Positions 35,251 to 43,746 of a stretch of 64,000 nt of DNA are shown here, in pieces. Location: assembly GCA_947570615.1 (NCBI GenBank), contig CANOVJ010000010.1, positions 1 through 64,000 of the forward strand, in the 5' to 3' direction. Under the pieces are notes generated by a model. That model searched no databases. It was not told the origin of the DNA and worked only from the letters and a program-made list of their open reading frames with translations. Origin of the DNA: an uncultured Lachnospiraceae bacterium (GTDB lineage Bacteria > Bacillota > Clostridia > Lachnospirales > Lachnospiraceae). Both the position numbers and the translations under genes were made by a program. Numbering within the stretch: the stretch's first letter is position 1; the number at the start of each line of letters is the position of its first letter.

Positions 35251-37110
35251 ATGACATCGGACAGATATGGGGCGGATGTGAAGGGATTTGTCGCCGGGAC
35301 AAAGCCGGCCCGGGGAAAGGACTGGGAAAAGCGCTGGCAGCGCGCGCAGAGTGTGCTGTTTCCGCTGCTGCTTTTCCTCTACCCGTTTTTAAAGGTGAGG
35401 GAGGGAATCGACCTGACGGATACCGGATACAGTCTGGGAAACTACCGGTTTTTCGGGGAAACCGGCGGGATCTGGACGCTGCTCACCTTTCTCTCCAACG
35501 TGACGGGATATCTTCTGACCAGACTGCCCATGGGGAATACCATGCTGGGAATGAAGATGTACACGGCCCTTGTGGTGAGCGCCATGGGACTTTTGGGATA
35601 CCGTTTTTTCAGGACCAAAATGCCCCCCTGGCTGGCCTTTGCGGGGGAGGCGGCCGCCATCAGCTTCTGCTGGTGCCCAACGGTGATCCTGTACAATTAT
35701 CTCACATATCTGTTGTTTCTTCTGGGAGCGATATTGCTGTTCCGGGGGCTGGCCGGGGGAAGGAATCTCTGCCTTGTGATGGCCGGCGTGCTTTTGGGGA
35801 TCAACGCGCTGGTGCGTTTTCCGGGGAACATTCTGGAGGCCGGGCTGATTCTGGCGCTGTGGTATTACGGCGCGCTGAAGAAGAAACCCTTCCGGCAGAT
35901 GGCGGCGCAGACCGGACTGTGCGCGGCGGGATATGTGGGAGCCGCTCTTGCGATGCTGGGTGTGGTGGCTCTGATCTGCGGAGCGGACGCGCCGGGGAAG
36001 ATGATCGAGGGGGTTTTCGGCATGGCGGGCAGCGCTTCCGACTATACCCTGGGGGAGATGGTTGCGGCCATAGCCGACGCTTATTTCCACGGGCTGCAGT
36101 GGATGCTCTATATGCTTGTGTGTATTCTTCCGGGGATCCCCTTTCTGACGGTCAGGCAGGAGCTTTTGCCGGGGCTTCGAAGGGTTGTGTACTGTGCCTG
36201 TATCCCGGTGCTGTTTTTCGTGCTGGGAAAGTGGGGGATGTTTAATTTCAGATACTTTCAGAAGGAGGCGGCGCTGCAGTGGGGGGCGGTATTCCTGCTG
36301 CTGGCTCTATTCATCAGCGTGTGGATGCTCTTTACCAGGATGCTGGACGATGAGTGGCGTCTGATCGGCTGTATCGCCCTGCTGGTGATTCTGCTGACCC
36401 CTTTGGGGAGCAACAACCACATCTGGCCGGCGCTGAACAACCTGTTTTTCATTGCCCCGGTGGTGTTCTGGATGGCATACCGCTTTGTCAGGTGGGGAAG
36501 GACTTATCTGGACGCCACCCGAAAGGTGCCTCTGTTTCCCGTAAAGGCCATGATGGCGGGAGTGCTTGCGGCGTTCCTGGTCCAGGCGGCGGGGATCGGA
36601 GCGGGTTACGTTTTCCTGGACGGGGAGTCGGGCGAAAAGAGAGTTTACAAGGTGGAGGCCAATCCGGTTCTTTACGGGATGTACACCGGAGAGATGAATG
36701 CGGAGACCCTGGAGGAAATTTCCTATTTTATGCTGGAGCATAAGCAGGAGTATCAGGATAAGAAGCTGATCCTTTACGGGAATATTCCCGGGCTCTCCTA
36801 CTATCTTGACAAGGCGCCGGCCATCGACACCTCCTGGGCGGATCTGGACACCTATCCCCTGGAACGACTTAAGGAGGAGCTTTCGCAGGTTGCCGGCCTG
36901 CTGGCAGGGCAGAAGCTCTCCCGCCCGCTGGTCATTCTGACGCCGCCCCTGGCCGCCTGGCTTTCCGGGGATCCCAGGGCGATACAGTGGTGGGGGGCGG
37001 ATGCCATGAACCTGGAGGCGGACGAAAAGCTGGGAGCCATCCGGGAATTCATGGAGAAGCACAGTTACGCGCAGGTATTTGCCAACGAGGCCTTTGTGAT
37101 ATATGAGTAG
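35251..37110 (+). CDS. Polytopic membrane protein, GT-C-like, unassigned
   Basis: The 619-residue protein has about eleven hydrophobic helices between residues 28 and 480 and a soluble C-terminal tail of about 140 residues. Near the first loop it reads FLKVREGIDLTDTGYSLGNY, an acidic outside loop similar in position to the catalytic Asp loop of GT-C enzymes; the pattern LTYLLFLLGAILLFRGLAGG is pure membrane. I do not recognise a named family. In this locus a polyprenyl-phosphate-sugar-dependent transferase is the most plausible role. The SD GGAAAGGGG precedes ATG 35251. Confidence 0.6.
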   Translation: MTSDRYGADVKGFVAGTKPARGKDWEKRWQRAQSVLFPLLLFLYPFLKVREGIDLTDTGYSLGNYRFFGETGGIWTLLTFLSNVTGYLLTRLPMGNTMLGMKMYTALVVSAMGLLGYRFFRTKMPPWLAFAGEAAAISFCWCPTVILYNYLTYLLFLLGAILLFRGLAGGRNLCLVMAGVLLGINALVRFPGNILEAGLILALWYYGALKKKPFRQMAAQTGLCAAGYVGAALAMLGVVALICGADAPGKMIEGVFGMAGSASDYTLGEMVAAIADAYFHGLQWMLYMLVCILPGIPFLTVRQELLPGLRRVVYCACIPVLFFVLGKWGMFNFRYFQKEAALQWGAVFLLLALFISVWMLFTRMLDDEWRLIGCIALLVILLTPLGSNNHIWPALNNLFFIAPVVFWMAYRFVRWGRTYLDATRKVPLFPVKAMMAGVLAAFLVQAAGIGAGYVFLDGESGEKRVYKVEANPVLYGMYTGEMNAETLEEISYFMLEHKQEYQDKKLILYGNIPGLSYYLDKAPAIDTSWADLDTYPLERLKEELSQVAGLLAGQKLSRPLVILTPPLAAWLSGDPRAIQWWGADAMNLEADEKLGAIREFMEKHSYAQVFANEAFVIYE

Positions 37111-37143
37111 GGCTGTAAAATTGCCGGAATGGAGGGCGGAAAA

Positions 37144-38274
37144 ATGATAAGATTTAACGTCCCCCCCTGTACGGGGCGGGAGCTGGAGAATATAAAGAAG
37201 TCCATAGAGAGCATGCACATCTGCGGAGACGGGGAATTTACCAGAAAGTGCAGCGCCTGGCTGGAGGAGATCACCGGCACGGCGAAGTGTCTGCTCACCA
37301 CCTCCTGCACTCACGCCCTGGAGATGGCGGCGCTGCTGTGCGGACTGAAGGAGGGGGATGAGGTGATCGTTCCCTCCTATACCTTTGTGTCCACGGCGGA
37401 CGCCTTTGTGCTGCGGGGGGCCAGGGCGGTGTTTGTGGATATCCGGCCTGACACCATGAACATTGATGAGACGCTGATCGAGGCGGCCATCACGGAGAAG
37501 ACCAGGGCCATCTTCCTGGTACATTACGCGGGGGTCGCCTGCGAGATGGACACGATCATGGATATTGCCCGCAGACATGACCTGAAGGTGGTGGAGGACG
37601 CCGCTCAGGCCATCATGTGCAGCTATAAGGGAAGGCCCCTTGGAACCATCGGGGATTTCGGGTGCCTGAGCTTTCATGAGACCAAGAATTTCAGCATGGG
37701 GGAGGGCGGAGCTCTTCTGATCAGAGACCCGGCCTGTATTGAGGAGGCCGAGATTCTGCGGGAGAAGGGGACGGACCGGAGCAAATATTACAGGGGGCAG
37801 GTGGACAAGTACAGGTGGATGAACTATGGTTCCTCCTACCTTCCCAGCGATATGAACGCGGCCTATCTTTATTCCCAGTTTGAGATGGCGGAGGAGATCA
37901 ACCGGACCAGGCTCGCCCGCTGGAACCAGTATTGGGAGCTGCTTTTACCGCTGCAGCAGGCAGGGAAGGCAGAGCTTCCCGTGATCCCCGGGGACTGCGT
38001 ACACAATGGGCACATGTTTTATATCAAGACAGGGGACCCTGAGGAGAGGGGAAGGCTTATCGATTTTCTGAAGGAAAAGGGGATTATGGCGGTGTTTCAT
38101 TATATTCCTCTCCATTCCGCGCCGGCCGGCCTTAAGTTCGGGCGGTTCTTCGGGGAGGATCGCCATACCACCAGGGAAAGCGAAAGGCTTCTGCGGCTTC
38201 CCATGTTTTATCAGCTCACAAAGGAGGAAGTGGCGTACATTGCGGGAGCTGTGAGGGAGTTTTATGGAATGTAA
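37144..38274 (+). CDS. WecE-like dTDP-4-keto-6-deoxyhexose aminotransferase
   Basis: The 376-residue DegT-type enzyme has the length of E. coli WecE and its motifs: IRFNVPPCTGRELENIKKSI, CLLTTSCTHALEMAALL, DEVIVPSYTFVSTADAF and the PLP lysine in LSFHETKNFSMGEGGAL near 187. WecE makes dTDP-4-amino-4,6-dideoxygalactose (Fuc4N precursor). No dTDP-glucose genes (rmlA, rmlB) are in the window, so the keto sugar must come from elsewhere or the substrate differs. Its 3' end overlaps the next gene by 11 bases. Confidence 0.82.
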   Translation: MIRFNVPPCTGRELENIKKSIESMHICGDGEFTRKCSAWLEEITGTAKCLLTTSCTHALEMAALLCGLKEGDEVIVPSYTFVSTADAFVLRGARAVFVDIRPDTMNIDETLIEAAITEKTRAIFLVHYAGVACEMDTIMDIARRHDLKVVEDAAQAIMCSYKGRPLGTIGDFGCLSFHETKNFSMGEGGALLIRDPACIEEAEILREKGTDRSKYYRGQVDKYRWMNYGSSYLPSDMNAAYLYSQFEMAEEINRTRLARWNQYWELLLPLQQAGKAELPVIPGDCVHNGHMFYIKTGDPEERGRLIDFLKEKGIMAVFHYIPLHSAPAGLKFGRFFGEDRHTTRESERLLRLPMFYQLTKEEVAYIAGAVREFYGM

Positions 38275-40207
38275 GGCCTGGATTAAAAAGAGCGTGCGCG
38301 GCGGACCTGCCGGGCAGGAGGTGCTTTCCGCGGGAGGCGGAGGCGACATTGAGAGCCGGAGAGCCGATTTTGCGCTGGCCCTGGGGGCGACGGCGCTTCT
38401 GGCCCTGTTCGTGGGCCTGCGTTTTGATTATTTTTATGATCTCAACGACGATGTGCTGATGAAGGACATTCTCTCGGGGGCCTACACAGGCACGCCGGAG
38501 GGGCGCAATATCCAGATGCTCTGGGGGATCAGCTTTCCCCTCAGCCTGCTGTACCGTATGGCGGGGACGCTTCCCTGGTACGGACTGTTTTTGTGCGCCT
38601 GTCATTACGGGTGCTTTTTTCTGATTGTGAGAAGGAGCCTCTCCTTCGCGCAGACCCTGCGGGGGAAAGCGCTTCTGGGCGTCGTGGAGGGGATGCTCTT
38701 TGGGGGGCTGTTTCTCTCCCATCTGGTGTTTGCCCAGTATACGCTGACCTGTACCCTCCTGGGGGCTGCCGCCGCGTTTTTGTTTTACACCACGGATATC
38801 CGGTTGGGAAGCCGGGAATTTATCCGGCGAAATATCCCGGCGGCGCTGCTGGTCGTGCTGGCTTATCTGATCCGGACGGAGATGCTTCTGCTGGTGTTGC
38901 CCATGATCTGCGTGGCGGGGGTGGCCAAATGGGGGAGCGAGGAGCGGATTTTTACCGGAGACCACGCCGTGAAATATTTTTCCGTGATCGGCCTGATCCT
39001 TCTGGGGATTCTCCTGGGAGAGGTCTCGCACAGAATCGCCTGCGGATCCCGGGAGTGGCGCAGGTTTACGGAATTTTTCAACAACAGGACGGAGCTCTAT
39101 GATTTCCAACAGCCTCCGGCCTATGAGGAGCATACGGAATTTTATGAGAGCATCGGGCTTTCGGAGAGCGAGAAGGAGCTGTTTGACAATTACAACTTCG
39201 GCATGGATGAGGAAATCGATGAAGTGATGGTGGGAAAGATCGCCAGGTACGCCGCAGAGAACAAAAGCGCCGGGGTCCCTTTCGGGGAGCTGCTTGTGAA
39301 AAATCTGAGGGCTTATGCCTACCGGTTCACCCACGGGCCGGGGACGGGGGCGGATTTCCCCTGGAACTATGGGGTGATACTGGGGTATCTGTTGGCGCTT
39401 CTGGCGGGGATCTTTTCCGGGGGGCGGGATGAAAATGCCCGGAGGGCGCCGGATCATGGCGCGAAGCGACCGTTGCAGGCAGGGAAACCCGGGGAAAAAG
39501 CGGCGGGCGGCAGAGGAAAGTATCTGGGAAACGCCTTCGCTGTTCTCTGGAAGCTGGCCCTGCTTTTCGGGGTGAGGACAGGCCTGTGGATGTTTATTCT
39601 CATGCGGGGCAGGGATCCTGAGCGGATCACCCACTCCCTTTATCTGATGGAGCTTGTCATTCTCACAGCCCTGCTGCTGACACAGTGGCAAAGGATCGGC
39701 ACGGCTTTGTGCAGGCGGCTGACTGCGGGGATTTGTCTTGCCCTTTTTGGAGCGCTGTCCCTTGCCGTATGGCCCGGGAGCCTTACCGGCGTCTTAAGGG
39801 AGCAGGAAAGGCGGGAGGCGGTGAACGCCCCTTATCAGGAGCTGTACGGATATCTGGCGCGGGAGGCCGGGAGGGATAACTTTTATCTCATCGATGTGTA
39901 TTCTACGGTGTCTTACTCGGAGAAAATGTTTGCAGACGTGGACAATTCCCTGGATAACTATGATATCATGGGAGGGTGGGCCTGCAAAAGCCCGCTGCAG
40001 AGAAAGAAGCTCTCCCGCTTTGGCATCGACTCCATGGAACAGGCGCTGCGGGAGCGGGAGGACGTTTTTTTCGTCAGAAAAACCGACCAGGATATGGAAT
40101 GGCTCCCGGCCTACTATGAGGGACATGGGACGCCGGTGGAGATCTGCAGGGTGGATACGGTGGCGGAGATGTTCGAGATTTACGCGGTCAGAGACAGAAC
40201 GCTCTGA
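38264..40207 (+). CDS. Polytopic membrane protein, GT-C-like, unassigned
   Basis: The 647-residue protein has helices from about residue 35 to 500 and a soluble C-terminal part (about 510-647). The first outside loop reads RFDYFYDLNDDVLMKDIL with several Asp, again like a GT-C catalytic loop. A Gly/Arg-rich low-complexity insert lies near 390-420 (GGRDENARRAPDHGAKR). I do not recognise a family. Start ATG 38264 has SD GAGGGAG and overlaps the wecE-like gene, and its stop overlaps the next start region, so the genes form an operon. Confidence 0.58.
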   Translation: MECKAWIKKSVRGGPAGQEVLSAGGGGDIESRRADFALALGATALLALFVGLRFDYFYDLNDDVLMKDILSGAYTGTPEGRNIQMLWGISFPLSLLYRMAGTLPWYGLFLCACHYGCFFLIVRRSLSFAQTLRGKALLGVVEGMLFGGLFLSHLVFAQYTLTCTLLGAAAAFLFYTTDIRLGSREFIRRNIPAALLVVLAYLIRTEMLLLVLPMICVAGVAKWGSEERIFTGDHAVKYFSVIGLILLGILLGEVSHRIACGSREWRRFTEFFNNRTELYDFQQPPAYEEHTEFYESIGLSESEKELFDNYNFGMDEEIDEVMVGKIARYAAENKSAGVPFGELLVKNLRAYAYRFTHGPGTGADFPWNYGVILGYLLALLAGIFSGGRDENARRAPDHGAKRPLQAGKPGEKAAGGRGKYLGNAFAVLWKLALLFGVRTGLWMFILMRGRDPERITHSLYLMELVILTALLLTQWQRIGTALCRRLTAGICLALFGALSLAVWPGSLTGVLREQERREAVNAPYQELYGYLAREAGRDNFYLIDVYSTVSYSEKMFADVDNSLDNYDIMGGWACKSPLQRKKLSRFGIDSMEQALREREDVFFVRKTDQDMEWLPAYYEGHGTPVEICRVDTVAEMFEIYAVRDRTL

Positions 40208-40233
40208 TGCTGCGGCAGTGGAAGGGGATGGGC

Positions 40234-40752
40234 ATGATTATGGAAAATCAGAGGTTTTTCCTGCGCCCCATGACAGGGGAGGATACGGACAGGATCATTC
40301 GCTGGCGGAATCAGGATTTTGTGCGCAGGAATTTTATTTACCAGGAGCCCTTTACCAGAGAGGGCCATGAAAACTGGATCAGAACCATGATCGATACCGG
40401 GCGGGCGGTTCAGTTCATTCTCTGCATGGACCGGGAGCCTGTGGGCAGCGTGTATCTGCGGGATATCGACCGCAGACACAGCCGGGCGGAATACGGGATT
40501 TTTATCGGCGAACGGAATGCCTGGGGGCAGGGGGCCGGCACGTGGGCGGCCCGGGAGATGATCCGCTTTGCCTTTGAGAGGGAGAGACTGCACAAGCTCA
40601 TGCTGCGGGTGCTGGCGGAGAACGCCGGGGCCATAAAAAGCTACGGGAAGGCGGGGTTTGAGCGGGAGGCATATCTTCGGGACGAGGTGTTCCTGGAAGG
40701 GCAGTATAAGGATGTAATTTATATGGCGGTGTTAAACAAAGCCAGGAAATGA
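40234..40752 (+). CDS. GNAT N-acetyltransferase, PseH/RimJ-like
   Basis: The protein of about 172 residues has the start FFLRPMTGEDTDRIIRWRN typical of PseH and RimJ/L-type GNATs, the acetyl-CoA region AWGQGAGTWAAREMI near 100 and the C-terminal block ENAGAIKSYGKAGFEREAYL. PseH acetylates the 4-amino group in pseudaminic acid synthesis, and this is the only GNAT in the window, but it lies about 18 kb from pseC and might instead serve the wecE-like product next to it. Start among ATG 40228, 40234 and 40240 is uncertain; SD GGAAGGGG favours 40234. Stop overlaps the next ATG. Confidence 0.75.
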   Translation: MIMENQRFFLRPMTGEDTDRIIRWRNQDFVRRNFIYQEPFTREGHENWIRTMIDTGRAVQFILCMDREPVGSVYLRDIDRRHSRAEYGIFIGERNAWGQGAGTWAAREMIRFAFERERLHKLMLRVLAENAGAIKSYGKAGFEREAYLRDEVFLEGQYKDVIYMAVLNKARK

Positions 40753-41723
40753 GGGATATTTTGGAGACAAAAGTCAGTTTTGTGATCCCCTGCTACCGGT
40801 CGGAGGAAACCCTGCCGGGAGTCGTCCGGGAGATCCGGGAGACAATGGAGAACATGGCGGGATATACATTTGAGATCGTGCTGGTAAACGACTGCTCTCC
40901 GGACGATACCTTTGGAACCATAAGGAAGCTGTGTCAGAGCCATGACAATATCACAGGGCTTGACCTGGCGAAAAATTTCGGACAGCACAGCGCCCTGATG
41001 GCAGGCTTCCATCAGGCCACGGGGGATATTGTGGTCTGCCTGGACGACGACGGGCAGACGCCCGCCGGGGAGGTGGGAAAGCTTCTTGCCGGGATCCGGG
41101 AGGGGGCGGATGTGGTCTATGCGAAATATGTACACAAGCATCACTCCGGCTTTCGCAACTGGGGAAGCCGCGTGAACGAGCTGATGACAAGAGTGATGCT
41201 GGGCAAGCCGAAGGAGCTGTATGTCTCCAGCTATTTCGCCGCCAGAAGGTTCGTGGTGGAGGAGATGAAGCGTTACGCGAACGCCTACCCTTACGTGATC
41301 GGGCTGGTGTTGCGCACCACGAAGAACATTACGAATGTGGAGGTAAACCACAGGGACCGGCAGGCGGGGCAGTCCGGCTACACGCTGGGCAGGCTTCTTG
41401 GCCTGTGGTTTAACGGCTTTACGGCGTTCAGCGTCAAGCCTCTGCGTATCGCCACCCTGACGGGAGCGTTCTGTGCCCTGGTCGGGTTCCTGTACGGGAT
41501 CTATACCATTATCAAGAAGATATTTATCAATCCCCCCGGTCTGGTCACGGGCTTCAGCGCCCTGATGGCAGTGCTGGTGTTTATGGGCGGCATGCTGATG
41601 CTGATGCTGGGACTGGTGGGGGAATACATGGGCAGGATGTACATTTCCATGAACAATTCCCCTCAGTTTGTGATCCGGGAGAGTGTGGGAGCGGGAGCAG
41701 AAGAGACCGATGCGGAGCAGTGA
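40749..41723 (+). CDS. GtrB/DPM-like polyprenyl-phosphate glycosyltransferase (GT2)
   Basis: The 324-residue protein has a GT-A domain with VSFVIPCYRSEETLPGVV at the start, VLVNDCSPDDTF near 45 and DDDGQTP near 97, then two helices at about 233-260 and 268-295. This is the GtrB layout, transferring a sugar to undecaprenyl phosphate at the inner face. The GT-C-like proteins around it could use the flipped product. ATG overlaps the stop of the acetyltransferase gene by four bases. Confidence 0.85.
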   Translation: MRDILETKVSFVIPCYRSEETLPGVVREIRETMENMAGYTFEIVLVNDCSPDDTFGTIRKLCQSHDNITGLDLAKNFGQHSALMAGFHQATGDIVVCLDDDGQTPAGEVGKLLAGIREGADVVYAKYVHKHHSGFRNWGSRVNELMTRVMLGKPKELYVSSYFAARRFVVEEMKRYANAYPYVIGLVLRTTKNITNVEVNHRDRQAGQSGYTLGRLLGLWFNGFTAFSVKPLRIATLTGAFCALVGFLYGIYTIIKKIFINPPGLVTGFSALMAVLVFMGGMLMLMLGLVGEYMGRMYISMNNSPQFVIRESVGAGAEETDAEQ

Positions 41724-41751
41724 GAGAGGGAAAGCAGGGGACAGGCCGTTT

Positions 41752-43638
41752 ATGAAGAAAGGGAAGGCTTTTACGGAAATGGTGATTTCATATCTGAGGC
41801 GATCCGCAAAGGGAAGGAACGCTCTGGCTGCTGCTGCCTCCTTCGGCGGCGTGTGCGCCCTGCCCTGGACGCTTTCCATGGAGGGAAGCTGGCTGAGCTA
41901 CACCAACAGCATTCTGGCGTTCTTTCTGTTTTTGGGGCTCTTCTGGCTGGTGAGGACAGCGCTGGAGTCCTGCCTCCGGGAAGAAAGGCCATACGCCGGC
42001 AGGCGCAGAGGGCTTCTTCCCGGCCTTTTCGGGACGCTTTTTTCGGTGTGTATGGTGTTCGGCGCGCAGCTGGATACCAGGGAAAGGGTTCCCTTCCAAA
42101 GCGTGGGGATGTGGGGGAGCATTCTGATCCTGTCGTTGCTCGCGGCGCTGCTCACCCGTTATTTCTGGGATCTTCTGGCCCGGGCAGGACAAAGGAGAGA
42201 GGGAGCGGTGCAGGAAATCTCCCGCCCTGAGAGGGCAAAGGAGCAGCAGGAGGGGGAGAAAAGGAGAAATCTGCGGCGCTTTTTTTTCACGGGGATGGTG
42301 ATCTTTCTTCTGTATCTGCCGGTCTTTCTGGCGGTGTATCCGGGTTTTTTTGTCTATGATGCCCAGGATGAGCTGCTCCAGGTGGTGACCCGGAACTTTT
42401 CCACCCACCATCCGCTCTTCCATGTGCTGATGCTGGGAGGGATCATCCAGTGGGTTTATAAGATGACCGGTTCCTATAACCTGGGGATCGCCTGCTATAC
42501 GCTGCTGCAGATGGGGGTCATGTCGCTGATTTTCGCGGGATGTGTGGAGAACTTAAGGGGCCGGGGGATGAAGAGGTCCTGGAGGATCGCTCTGACGCTG
42601 TACTTCGGGCTGTGCCCGGTGCTGGTGATGTTTTCCCTCTGCTCCGCAAAGGACGGGCTTTTTATGGGAATGATTCTGATTATGGTGCTGCTTTTTCAGG
42701 AGCTGCTGTCCTGTCCGGAGAAAGTTTCCCGGGGGAAGCTGCTGGCGCTGGGGGCGGCTTCGCTTCTTATGATGCTGCTGCGTCATAACGGGTTCTACGC
42801 TTTCTGTGTTTTCGGGGTAATCTGTGTTTTTTACCTGAAAGGAAGATGGAAAAAGACAGCCGCGTTTTTCGGGGCGGTGATTCTGCTCTACGCTGTGGTA
42901 AACGGCGCCCTCACCGGTATATTCCACGCGGATTCTTCGGAGCATCAGGAAATTCTCACAGTGCCCATCTCCCAGATGGCGAGGGTTTACAACGATCAGG
43001 AGGAGGATCTGCCGCAGCAGGAGAAGGAGCTTTTGTACCGGTATCTTCCCAGGGAGGCGCTGGAGCGCTATACGCCGAAGGTATCCGACGGGGTCAAGAT
43101 CCATTTTAATAACGAGGCTTATCAGGCGGACCGGATGGGCTTTCTGGGGCTCTGGCTGAAATGGGGAGTCAGACACCCGTTCAGCTATCTGAACGCCTGG
43201 TTTATGACCTCCTACGGGTTCTGGTATCCCGACACGGTGATCGACGTGTATCGGGGGAATACGGTGTTTACCTTTACCTATGGGGACAGCTCCTGGTTCG
43301 GTTATGAGGTGGAGGAGCCAGGAGTGCGGGAGAGTAAAATCCCCTGGCTGGACGAATGCTACCGGCGTATGTCCCTGGAAATCGCCCAACAGAGGATCCC
43401 CCTTGTGTCCATGCTCTTTTCCCCGGGCTTTCTGTTCTGGGTGACGGCCTTTTTGCTGGGCTTTCTCCGGGATCAGGGACGGCGCAGACAGATGATGCCA
43501 TTTTTGCTTCCGCTTCTGTGCTGGCTTACGGTGATACCCGGGCCCACTTATCTGGTGCGGTATGTGGCGTTTTTGTGGGCGGTGGTTCCGGTGCTTGGCT
43601 TTACGGCCTGGGAAGGGGAACGTGCGCAGATCGGATAA
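41752..43638 (+). CDS. Polytopic membrane protein, DUF6020-like
   Basis: The protein of about 628 residues has about twelve helices. The segment YPGFFVYDAQDELLQV (near 205) with Asp and Gln outside a helix, and THHPLFHVLMLGGI after it, match what I recall of DUF6020 membrane proteins, thought to be GT-C-like. A charged insert is present near 145-175 (RREGAVQEISRPERAKEQ). ATG 41752 is preceded by GGGGACAGG; ATG 41710, inside the preceding gene, is an alternative. Confidence 0.65.
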   Translation: MKKGKAFTEMVISYLRRSAKGRNALAAAASFGGVCALPWTLSMEGSWLSYTNSILAFFLFLGLFWLVRTALESCLREERPYAGRRRGLLPGLFGTLFSVCMVFGAQLDTRERVPFQSVGMWGSILILSLLAALLTRYFWDLLARAGQRREGAVQEISRPERAKEQQEGEKRRNLRRFFFTGMVIFLLYLPVFLAVYPGFFVYDAQDELLQVVTRNFSTHHPLFHVLMLGGIIQWVYKMTGSYNLGIACYTLLQMGVMSLIFAGCVENLRGRGMKRSWRIALTLYFGLCPVLVMFSLCSAKDGLFMGMILIMVLLFQELLSCPEKVSRGKLLALGAASLLMMLLRHNGFYAFCVFGVICVFYLKGRWKKTAAFFGAVILLYAVVNGALTGIFHADSSEHQEILTVPISQMARVYNDQEEDLPQQEKELLYRYLPREALERYTPKVSDGVKIHFNNEAYQADRMGFLGLWLKWGVRHPFSYLNAWFMTSYGFWYPDTVIDVYRGNTVFTFTYGDSSWFGYEVEEPGVRESKIPWLDECYRRMSLEIAQQRIPLVSMLFSPGFLFWVTAFLLGFLRDQGRRRQMMPFLLPLLCWLTVIPGPTYLVRYVAFLWAVVPVLGFTAWEGERAQIG

Positions 43639-43640
43639 AT

Positions 43641-43669
43641 TTGATAAAAAATACCGGTTGTGATATACT
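43641..43669 (+). promoter_or_regulatory. Strong internal sigma-A promoter
   Basis: TTGATA at 43641-43646 and TATACT at 43664-43669 are 17 bases apart, with TGA directly before the -10 (extended -10). It should drive the polymerase-like gene and the bacillosamine-type genes behind it. Confidence 0.75.
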
Positions 43670-43746
43670 ACCATTGCATTATTATGGAAGATATCATATT
43701 TCAGCGCAGGATCGCGTGCAGTTTCAGAGATATGCAGGAGTACGGT

